The position numbers and the translations under genes were made by a program. The notes beneath the pieces were generated by a model. That model searched no databases and was not told the origin of the DNA. It was given only the letters and a program-made list of their open reading frames with translations. Below, piece after piece: positions 55,424 to 64,000 of a stretch of 64,000 nucleotides of DNA. Within the stretch, counting starts at the first letter, position 1; the number at the start of each line of letters is the position of its first letter. The stretch comes from Symbiodinium microadriaticum (Eukaryota > Sar > Dinophyceae > Suessiales > Symbiodiniaceae): assembly GCA_001939145.1 (NCBI GenBank), contig LSRX01000344.1, positions 212,720 through 276,719 of the forward strand, written 5' to 3'.

Positions 55424-56085
55424 CGCCTCACTCTACCGCTCTGGACCGACTGGGTGTCCAGCTGGACCATATGACTCGGACGATGCTGTACAGTGGTGAT
55501 AGGGCATGCCGAACTTGGTATTGTGCTTCGGCCCACATTGCCTACAGCGGACGTGGACTGCATGGCAGGTGGGCGATCTCGGGTCTCGAATATCTGCATG
55601 GCAGAGAAGTCCAGAACCAGGGTTACCCGCTCTACCTGGGACGGCCCGGATACTGTGACGTCCTTGCGCTCCTTCCAGGTCGGTGCAACGTCCTGCTTGC
55701 ATAATGGACACAAGCGGTTTACAGCCAGCCATCTATCCACACATTCTGTGTGAAAAGTGTGGCGACAACGCAGGACGCGTACGGAGTCGCCGTCTTGGAA
55801 AGTCTCCAAACAAACTGCACAGGTTTCCTCACATCCGTCACATCCTTCGCCACTGTCGCACACGGCTCTGCAACAGGTGTACACTGTGCTGCTGGACATG
55901 TCCAGATCGGAGTATGTTTCCGAGTTTGACTCCTCCTCTGAGTATTCCTCCGGAGAGGCCGACCAGGGTACTTCGGGATGAAAGACGAAGATATCATATG
56001 CATCTGGATCCATCCATAGTCGTCTTCCAGACCCCGCCATGTGCACATTCAGTGGTGGAGCGCACGATATGCCATTCATCGCCAT
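55396..56085 (-). CDS. RING-H2 zinc finger protein
   Basis: An uninterrupted 229-residue frame with ATG at 56085. The N-terminal 80 residues are acidic and serine-rich (SASPEEYSEEESNSETYSDL). The RING-H2 finger is complete: C89-x2-C92-x14-C107-x-H109-x2-H112-x2-C115-x10-C126-x2-C129, in CAVCLETF, RCRHTFHTECVDRWL and CPLC. RING-H2 proteins are usually E3 ubiquitin ligases that bind an E2 and transfer ubiquitin. The Trp after the sixth ligand (DRWL) fits E2-binding members. There is no membrane segment, so a soluble ligase is likely. The tail is basic and unstructured. The lack of introns, unlike the other genes here, fits either a short gene or a retrocopy. Confidence 0.8.
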   Translation of the reverse strand: MAMNGISCAPPLNVHMAGSGRRLWMDPDAYDIFVFHPEVPWSASPEEYSEEESNSETYSDLDMSSSTVYTCCRAVCDSGEGCDGCEETCAVCLETFQDGDSVRVLRCRHTFHTECVDRWLAVNRLCPLCKQDVAPTWKERKDVTVSGPSQVERVTLVLDFSAMQIFETRDRPPAMQSTSAVGNVGRSTIPSSACPITTVQHRPSHMVQLDTQSVQSGRVRRVRQSVIAL

Positions 56086-56089
56086 GGCA

Positions 56090-59000
56090 TGCGACTATCT
56101 GTCTGGCGCCCTGGGAAAAACCGCACAGCGCAGGAAGAAGGGATCTTCAACTGTGGACTAAAACCTGACCCGTATCATCTCAGCAGCCCAAAATCCTACA
56201 CCTCCACCATGAATGGCCAGAGCCAAGGCCTTCGGCGCATAATCTTGGCACCCAACAATACTCGCCTGCCTTCCACCCAAGAATGTCCAGAACATCCAGC
56301 CTCAATCCGATGTGTCCTAGACTCCTAACGATTTTAGTCTTACTTCACCTTGAGTTGCACCGTCAACTCTCAACATAACTTACTCCCGCAAGTCATCTCC
56401 GAGAGTCTTCCGAAGCCAAACCTTTGGGACTCTGCACTTTCGGGGTCAGGTGGACACCTCGTCCGGAGGGATGGAGCGATGCTTCAACGCCTCCAGGGTC
56501 GGTGCCTCTCAGCTGGTGCGAGCACATAGGGGCTGGTCTCAAATCAGGATCCATGTTGCCCCTCCAAAACCGATGCAACATGGGCCACTGCTACCGGTCA
56601 CACGCAGAATTCGGAAGCGAGGAACAGGAAGATGGGGGTGCATAAGCCCTTGAGGCGTTAATCCATGCTATCACAAGCATGTGAGCTGTGAAGCTGCTTG
56701 CGGGCATAGGGATTTGACGGCTCAGGGCGTCGGTTTCGCCCATGTTACACGCAACGGATAGTCTGAGGGTGCCAAAGCGAAGGCTTCGTTCGAAGCAGCT
56801 GCCTTTGCAGCTGCTGTTACTGCAAGTCATCCGAGTACTTGTGACGACGACAACGACAACGAAGTACCGGTCCGCTCCAGGGCAAAGGCATAACGATGAG
56901 CCTGCGTATCCTTTTTTTGTGATCTTCCGGAGAGCAGTCAACTCAACTTTGGGACCCTTGCGACTCTAGACCAAGCACAATAGATCCGCCACGCATGGAA
57001 AACTCGTGTGCAGTTTCCCTCCTGGCTGCTCAGGTCGCGGCTGGTATTCCCCAGTGCCCTGCGTCTATCCGAACCACTCCATCCGCACCTGCACAGCGTG
57101 TGCCTAGAGGGGCCTTGGCGCCTGCTTTGATCTCGTCAACTGATGACTTCCTAACAGCAAGAAAGCTGCCGAAGACCATGTGCCCCGAGCTTCCTGGTTT
57201 CCTAGTGAGGTCGTGCTCCCGACACAGCGAGCTGCACATTCTGAGCGCATGCACTAGTCCGACCTTCTACACTCACATTTCTCCAGATTGCTCTCATCAT
57301 TCTGTGGCTGCACTTGGGTGTCATGTCCCAGAAACTAAGCGGTCCGGTTGCGCCCTCCCTGCTCTTCCCCGCCCCCACCAGCTTCAAGCCCTAAATCCGA
57401 CCCAACACCCCAAGGCCTTGCAAATGCACTTGGAAACTGCTTTACCTCTCCATGAGCCAGAACCCTCCCCTTTCGAGTTTTGGCCTTTGTGCTCGCCCTG
57501 ATTCAGCTGCTCAGCCTTCGAGGATCAAGAGTTGGAAATTCAGTTCCAAAGGGGTGCGGGAAATGCATTGGGCTCGTGCCACCAGGCGTAGGCTTGGGAA
57601 GATGACAAGATCGTATTGTAGGCCCTGGCAATCCAAGGTCGGAGTCACTAGCAACATGGGAACGGTCTGGTGACACAACGTGGCTACTCGGTGGGCCCTT
57701 CGAATCGCCACTTGTTCCTTGCACGCGCATACTATACTGATTTTGAGTCTTATCCCGGAGGCATCTCGCTCTAAAGCCCGAACCAAAACGCAAACACACA
57801 TGGTATCAGCACAGGTGTACGAATCAATTCCGCATGCCGGACGCGACTGATCCCTGGACCTTTAAACTCTCCAGCCTCCTGCCAGGGTAGCATTGCACCC
57901 TGTGGCAGACCGAGCTTCCTGTCCAAAGGCCGGGCTTGTCTTACCGGACTCCTCAGACCCTTACCTTCCTCCTGGCATCATGTGCATGGTTGGAGTAGCC
58001 ATTACTTGAAGCTTGGCTTTGGACAGTGCATGGCCCTAGATGCCGCAAGCTCAAGGCTCATCCCAGCAACTCAATCTTCATGCTTTTGACGCCAGCAATC
58101 TAATCCTTGGAAGTCGTAGTCTCTTCCTGGGGATGTGGGACCATGGCACGAGATTGCTAAAAGCATGCTTGCAAGTTGGTGCTCTTAAGTTTGTGGGTAG
58201 TCCGTTGGTGGCCTCTTTGGTTGGGTGGTTGTGTCGGTGCATGTGTAGGTGGGTCCACCTGCTTGTTGGTGAAGGATGGCTGACGCAGGCATGGAGAGCA
58301 GAGTTATGTGCATACGGGCTTGGTACAGAACAGTTTGGCAGTAGCTGGAAAAGCTTGTGCGCTGTATCTCGTCGAAGCCCTACATGCGACGCCAAACCCC
58401 ACCAGACCTCTACACTTTCAATTCAAGCCTAAACCCCCAACCCTAACCTCGTTTGGCCTTAGAACTTAGTGCAGGTGCGTCAGCGCCCATGAGACAACAG
58501 TCGACGAGCCTTCTCTCCGCCTGTAGGGGCGTTTGTATTCGAGGACACGCTACCGGTCTGGGGTTTAGAGTTTAGGTTCTCTTCTGGAGAGCCAGCATCA
58601 CGGGGATTGCCGTTCTGTGGACTCTACGGGCGCGAAGCTTTATTAGGCAGATCTTTGCAAATGAGCTCAACATGCAGAAAACAAAAGCCATGACGCATTG
58701 AGGTCCTGATTCGGACTACCACTTCCGCAGCTGCGCCGAGGCTTCACAAGCTTTTACTACATGCCATCCATCTTGTGTTTTTGACGTAATGGGTTTCGTG
58801 CCTGTTCATGTAGTTGTGCCGGGGAAGCCTTTCAAGATGTGTGAGATTGAGCTTGCCATGAACATATCGAACTCGGGAGAATTTGCAACAGGCTTCTGGG
58901 CATGTCGACAGAAAGAATGGAAATGATTGTGATATAACATAACATGATTTGGCTTCAAGGTTTCCCCCGGTAGGAGTCCTTGCTGCAGCTCTCTCCACAT

Positions 59001-60105
59001 CTTACAGGAACCTGGAACCCAGCAACGCACGAGCTACCCGTTTATGGTCCCCCGGTAACATAAGGAATCCAGGCTCTACTAGGTTCAGGTCCAAGCTCGC
59101 ACAACCCTAAACTCCCAAAGACTTGCCTTTCGAAGCTCCAACCTCCATCAGAGCAATCCTCTATTCTTTTCCGGAGGCCTCCACCCTGAAAAAGAATCCC
59201 CCAGTTCTTTGCTCAAACTTTGCCAGGTCCCTCGAAAGCTTCAAAGCTCCGACCTCCAGCTCCGCTTCCCGCCTAAGGTCCACTGTTAATCCGGAGGAGC
59301 ACCGGGCGTTCGATTCTCAGATCTGGAGCAAAAGCTTCGGATGCTAGATCCCACACAATTTCTGGGGTTTTTGCATGCTCATGCTGTCGGTGTCAACTGT
59401 AGATCAAAGCTGTACTGGTTTAATGGATTGGTCGAAGGCTGTGAGGGCCGGTGTATCGCGTTCCGCACAGCGCAACACTCAACACTCGAGTGAGAGCAGC
59501 CCATATACTGGCGAGTGTAGGCTAGTGACAGGACCTCGCCAAAATGCTGAATGAGTGTGTTGAAAGATCCGCGGTGCAGGATTGCAAGGCATATTTTTCG
59601 GGTGCAAACCAGTGATAAACACTGCTGCAGGTTCCTTGCGACGTTTCGATGCCTCTGCCAGCATTTGCAGAAACATAGCTGCCGCAAACGCCGCTCTCTT
59701 GCTGGTGACATCGTAGTACAACAATTGACAATCGTGTACCCGGAGTTGCTCCAAGCCACTGTGGATGATTTTAAACATAGCCCACCTTTACTAGGGATCC
59801 TCTACACTGAGGAGTCTACGGTTTGCGGGTCCAGTTTAATAAGGTCCGTGATTATCTGGTTTCTCGCTTCAAGTCCAAGTGCTACGAGGCATCACCCAGG
59901 TCCGTACCACGACATGCCACATCAAGAAGCAAAGCTCATAAGTTCAAGGAGTTGTCACCTGACATCCTTACATCTCCGAGCTCTGGACCGGTCCACTTCG
60001 GCGCGATTGGGAAGGCGCTCCCCTGACGGCACGGGGACTGTAGAGCCAGGACTTGAGCAAACTACCTGGGGCCCAGCACTCAACCGTATGTCTTAACTCC
60101 GTCCC
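56090..60105. other. Region without a firm gene
   Basis: The longest frames are 56995-57501 plus (168 codons, proline- and cysteine-rich, no domain) and 59551-60096 plus, overlapped by a minus-strand frame at 59479-59778 (CQLLYYDVTSKRAAFAAAMF). Neither is convincing enough to call. Confidence 0.35.
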
Positions 60106-60109
60106 ATGC

Positions 60110-60300
60110 GGTGGCAGTAGTGGTGTTGGTGTTTGTGTTTGAGTTGGTGTTAGTAGTAGTCGTTGTGGTCGTCGTAGTAGTAGTAGTCGTCGTCGTCGTC
60201 GTGGCAGTGGTACGAGCAGCAGCAGTACCAGTAGCATTAGCAGCAGTAGCAGAAACAGTAACAGTTGCGGTACTTGTTGTGGAAATCGTCGCTTTAGCGT
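60110..60300. repeat. GTC/GTA/GCA triplet array
   Basis: About 190 bases of GTG, GTA, GTC and GCA triplets in one phase, giving poly-Val frames. Confidence 0.85.
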
Positions 60301-61270
60301 CAGGTGTGGCGGCTGTTGTCTCGACGGGTCACAGATCCGAAACAATACCATCCAGGAAGAAACAGCACACGCCTGGATGAAGCCGGATCTTGGGATATGT
60401 CGGCGTAACTGTCTGCACCTGCAAAGGCTCCAGGAATCTTTCGGCGACTCGGAACCGACTGGGACTTCAATGGGATTCCGGCCAAGGCCAGCGGCAACAA
60501 ACCGCTTCAGATCGTTGTGCTTCTGGCTTTAGTCCCTTTTGCTGGCCCTGCTCTACGAGACAAGCCGCAACTGCGTTCCACGTCAGCAAGTCCGAAATTT
60601 GGAATCCCAACATATCACAGCACCCAAGCCATGGAAAGGGCTTCTCTGGCAGTATGTTGTCCAGCGAGCCCAACTAACCTTGTACCGTGTTCTACCGTTC
60701 GCCTTTACGTCCCTCTGTGCTCGAAGAAGTACAGCGAGACCAAAACATGAGAGCTTCGGAGCACCCACAGGCTCTTGCTGATCACCCATTGTCCTGGTAG
60801 TTGATTAAAAGATGATCCTGGAGATCCTCCTCTTATCCCCTGCTTGTGTGATCTTTTCACCGACAAGTCCTCGTGAGGATTCAGCACTTTGGGGACTTCG
60901 GGCTGCTACGAAATCGAAACATGTGGAGCCCTCGCAGCAGGGAGGACATCATGAGGAAGACAAGAGATGTACCTGCAGAAGGTTGGGCCAACCCGCCCAA
61001 CTTTAGTACTGGGCCGCCGACCAGCATCACCATGCGGGTGGGCACCCGCAGTCGGTGCTGATCACTGGGGAACTGCACCTTTGCAAAGCAAACTCCACAG
61101 GGTCCCAGGGAGGCTGGGCTAAGGATTGAAAGACTGTGGCACAGTTGAAAGCTTTGTGCTTCCCCCTTCTCCCTAAACTCCTAAACCCTAAACCCTTTCA
61201 GGTTCGAGCTCGGACCTACATGTTTTGGTTGCGCGAGAGGCACCAAGGAGGCCGGTGCATCCAGCGCCCC
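60301..61270. other. Region without a firm gene
   Basis: Short overlapping frames only. A telomere-like CCCTAAACTCCTAAACCCTAAACCC block lies at 61171-61197. Confidence 0.35.
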
Positions 61271-61274
61271 GAGA

Positions 61275-62093
61275 CTAAGAATCGCACTCTTGAGGCTCAG
61301 ACTGGTACACTTGGTCCCGTTGTAGGCGAGTTCGAGATCTTGGTTGACTCCCTTGTTGCCTTTTCGAACTTCGAGTTGTATCCCTTCTGAAACAACTACA
61401 GCTGAAGGATATGAAAGACTTGAGAGAAACAGCGAAACCGAGCAGGAGACGGCCGAGCCCTAAATTCAAGCCCCGCCCCTGCTGTGTACCTCGTTGCATG
61501 AAGGATTTAATTTGGGTTCCGGGAAGCTTGTTTCCCCCTAAAGCTGCAAGGTTCGCATTCAAGCGGCAGTATACCTTGTTCTTTCGCGGGGGAGCATGAT
61601 GTTGAGTGGCCCATTCTTCCTGGGTGCTTTTCTGAGAATTGTGATGAAGCAATGCTCGTTTGAGCTGTATATCTTGGGACAACAGCTTGGTGCACCGTGC
61701 TTTCTTTCCTGACCCCTTGCCCTGAATCCTGGCACGAAGCCTGGACCCTCGAAACACGTACATCTCATCCGGTGCTTGGTGCCATTTAAAGTATTCGCGC
61801 TTGTAACTAGTATCAGTGATTGTTTTCTGAACAACTCGATCTAAACAAATCAGGTCGATGTTGACTGCAGTGTCAGTGACAAAGAAACTGATGTGGGGCC
61901 ATTTCGTGCGAGAGTCAAGGCCTGTGCTGAAACTGTCTTTGCCTCCCTGCCATCTGGGGTTATGCGTGTATACGTATGTATATATACATATATACACATA
62001 TACATATATATACACACACATCAGCAGATTGACATAAGCATGCAACAGGAAACATGCGAACCAAGCAGAGCCTAGCGACAAGGTCGTATGCAA
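61275..62093 (-). CDS. Long minus-strand ORF, unknown
   Basis: A 272-codon open frame. The first 50 residues cross a TA/CA microsatellite (61970-62020) and read as a low-complexity Tyr/Val/Ile run, so the real start, if any, is later. The middle (TAVNIDLICLDRVVQKTI, then REYFKWHQAPDEMYVF) has a protein-like composition, and the C-terminus is basic and serine-rich. No domain is recognised. A frame this long is unusual by chance in DNA of this composition but not impossible in 64 kb. Confidence 0.25.
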   Translation of the reverse strand: MHTTLSLGSAWFACFLLHAYVNLLMCVYIYVYVYICIYTYVYTHNPRWQGGKDSFSTGLDSRTKWPHISFFVTDTAVNIDLICLDRVVQKTITDTSYKREYFKWHQAPDEMYVFRGSRLRARIQGKGSGKKARCTKLLSQDIQLKRALLHHNSQKSTQEEWATQHHAPPRKNKVYCRLNANLAALGGNKLPGTQIKSFMQRGTQQGRGLNLGLGRLLLGFAVSLKSFISFSCSCFRRDTTRSSKRQQGSQPRSRTRLQRDQVYQSEPQECDS

Positions 62094-62169
62094 CCTGCGA
62101 CTGCTCGCGGGTAAGCTTGCTCAGTGCCACGCAGTGAGTGTGTCATCCTCACCATGCACCTGGCATTGA

Positions 62170-62460
62170 CAACATTCACGACGACGACAACAATCACTAC
62201 TATCACGACAACCACGACAACGACAACTACAACTACAACTGCTATTGCCGCTGCTGATACTGATACTGATATTATATTAATGTTGCTACTACCACTACTA
62301 CTCCTGCTGCTCCCGCTCCTACGACTACCACTACGACCGCAACAACAACAACAACAACAACAGCTGCTGCTGCTGCTGTTCCTATCCTGCTGCTGCTGCG
62401 GCGACCACGACTGCGACTACGACTACTCCTGCACGGTACCTATAACTACTACTGACTACT
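62170..62460. repeat. ACG/ACT/CTG triplet array
   Basis: About 290 bases of ACA, ACG, ACT, CTA and CTG triplets with a CAACAACAA stretch in the middle. Confidence 0.85.
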
Positions 62461-64000
62461 GGCCAACGACGACGTCGTGGGTCCACTCTTTGAAACTGTG
62501 ACAGCAGTCATGTAAAAGTTGTGTAATTAGTAAGCATTGCTGCTTGAGATTTTCCGCACACTTGCTCAACACCGGAAATAGCAACAAACATACATCTACA
62601 TCGAGAGTACAAGAACGTCTCATAGAACACATGCTCGATGATGGTGATGATGATGATGGTGATGATTCTTGATGATGTCCGATTCGCAGGAACATTGGGA
62701 ACATTGCCAACCGCACCCAAACATCACGACTTCGTGGAGCGCTGTATATAGCGCATCCGCGGAACGAGTAAGGTCGAAACGAGTTGTCTTGTGTAGACTG
62801 AAAGCATGGAGAACCTCCAGCAATGTATCGGAGCACTTGCGTGGACAGCATCCATGCAAAAACGACGATGAAGCTGCCACCTCACCAGCAGACTCCAGGA
62901 GAAGGTATCGGGTGATGATTATGAACATGGCCAAAACCAGCTTTCTTTAAACAGCCTCACTGGAGATATATGCTGGTGAAGCGGGCCATGCAGAAGCTGT
63001 CTGAGTTGGCGCCAAAGCGCGCAGACAAGCTGCAGTGTGCAAGACCTCCCTAAAAAATCAGGCCGTTCTTGGCTTGTCACAATACCTCGGTAATGCAGGT
63101 GTTTCCTGCATTGCTTGAGGATCGAAATCATAGCGGCAAGCTCAATCGATGGCAGTGCAGAAATCGCCACAGCGTCCAATCCCAAGCAAATATGCAACCA
63201 ATGTACTCAGCTTTCCGCTTCTCGCCTTACAGTCTTCATCGGGCGGCAGCGTGGCGGGTCAACCAATTACAGCGCGCCATATTCGTAGCCATGAAGGTAC
63301 AGTATTGCTCGTAGTATTCACGGCCTCGCAAAAGGAAATAACAGAGTGATGCCAACAGTCGCAACGACAAGGCTGCAGCTCTCACTTAGTGTGTATCCGA
63401 AACCCCCAGTTGCAGGCAGGGTGAACCTTTGTAAGCTGCAGTCTCCATGGAGCACCACAACCCCTAGAGGACCCGAGGCCTGACGAACGGCAAACTCTGG
63501 TACAGACAAAGCACAGAAGCCGAAACCCCAGATCCTCTCCCCTTCACTTGGATCAAATTCCTCGTCCGTTTTTTTTACCACATGGTTAGGATTATCTCCT
63601 TACTCCAGCCAAGGGCCAGCCTTCGAGCAGACTGGAGCAATGACCCTTATCTGCAACTGTAGCATATAGGGTAAAGTTGGACTGAATGTGGAGCACACTG
63701 GCCAGAATGTCCTTCGATATGCCTGAGCCTTTGAAGCTTCAGCGGCCTTAAGGGAAACTGCTCAGAAGCTTTGGCGGCAATCCCGGCACCATCCACAACC
63801 CGTAATGTTCCCAGCTCAGAAATGGCTGTACAGTGTACTGTACAGAACCCCCCCCCGTGGGTGGCTTAAATAGGGTTTATTTGGAAGCTGACACTCGGGT
63901 TTTGTTGTAGTCCTGTACTCTCCCACGAAGGTCGACTGGCTGATGCCAACGAGCTAGAGTACGTATTGGAGCAACATTCTGTTGTGCAGAGACTGTAAGA
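62461..64000. other. Region without a firm gene
   Basis: Short frames only. The minus-strand frame 63318-63581 (KKTDEEFDPSEGERIWGFGF) is the most protein-like, but no family is recognised and it could be one exon of a gene running on the minus strand. Confidence 0.3.

Noticed and set aside
59479..59778. Minus-strand frame with protein-like composition
   Set aside because: A plus-strand frame overlaps it with equal plausibility, and no domain or splice evidence decides between them.
1..64000. tRNA, rRNA or spliced-leader RNA genes
   Set aside because: I did not see a tRNA-like cloverleaf with intact arms, an rRNA block, or the dinoflagellate spliced-leader sequence. A dedicated scan could still find a small RNA gene.

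Overview
The window looks like nuclear DNA of a dinoflagellate, most likely a Symbiodiniaceae-type alga. The reasons are degraded retroelement proteins of a kind I associate with such genomes, genes split by short introns with GC as well as GT donors and an AG|G acceptor, TTTAGGG-type telomere-like motifs scattered inside the sequence, very many triplet and dinucleotide arrays, and low gene density. I see no rRNA, tRNA, CRISPR or prokaryotic operon. The assignment rests on recognition, not on a search.

Bases 1-15925 are a nest of two retroelements. The outer one is old and broken: Gag remnants with a CCCH-type knuckle lie at 1153-2430, and RT (YVDD) plus RNase H remnants resume at about 12265-14740, ending in a pair of direct repeats (14878-15059 and 15784-15923). 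Between about 2745 and 12265 sits a younger element with long intact frames: an unknown helical ORF (3076-3915), an array of leader-like repeats, a tyrosine recombinase (4911-6674), Gag (6970-8196) and a 1257-codon Pol (8197-11970). Gag and Pol share one frame and are separated only by a UGA followed by CUAG, the known leaky-stop context, and Pol has no in-frame AUG for its first 264 codons. Ahead of RT and RNase H, Pol carries a 2-oxoglutarate/Fe(II)-dioxygenase-like domain (HxD...H...R) and a C5-methyltransferase-like domain whose PPC motif reads PPGG. This combination is the best candidate for an undescribed system: a DIRS-like (YR) retrotransposon with nucleic-acid- or protein-modification domains expressed by stop readthrough.

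Bases 15926-20500 are mostly non-coding and hold AT microsatellites and a 184-bp imperfect palindrome (17948-18131). Bases 20925-29281 hold a large multi-exon gene for a secreted protein: signal peptide, glycine/alanine/valine-rich beta-type stretches, nine copies of a GDRFIQ-type module, and three PA14 domains, two of them identical at the DNA level. Bases 29990-30350 hold GC-rich minisatellites and a strong hairpin.

Bases 31321-35650 hold a split mitochondrial-carrier-family gene whose third carrier motif is cut by a GC-AG intron. Bases 35660-55390 are dominated by repeats: a GTCTGTCTGTGCG minisatellite, a 1.5-kb AT-rich island with retained CpG, a CTA/CTG array, GTA/GCA arrays, and a weak collagen-like candidate on the minus strand. 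A clear intronless RING-H2 gene lies on the minus strand at 55396-56085. The remaining 8 kb are mostly non-coding with triplet arrays and one long minus-strand ORF of uncertain status.
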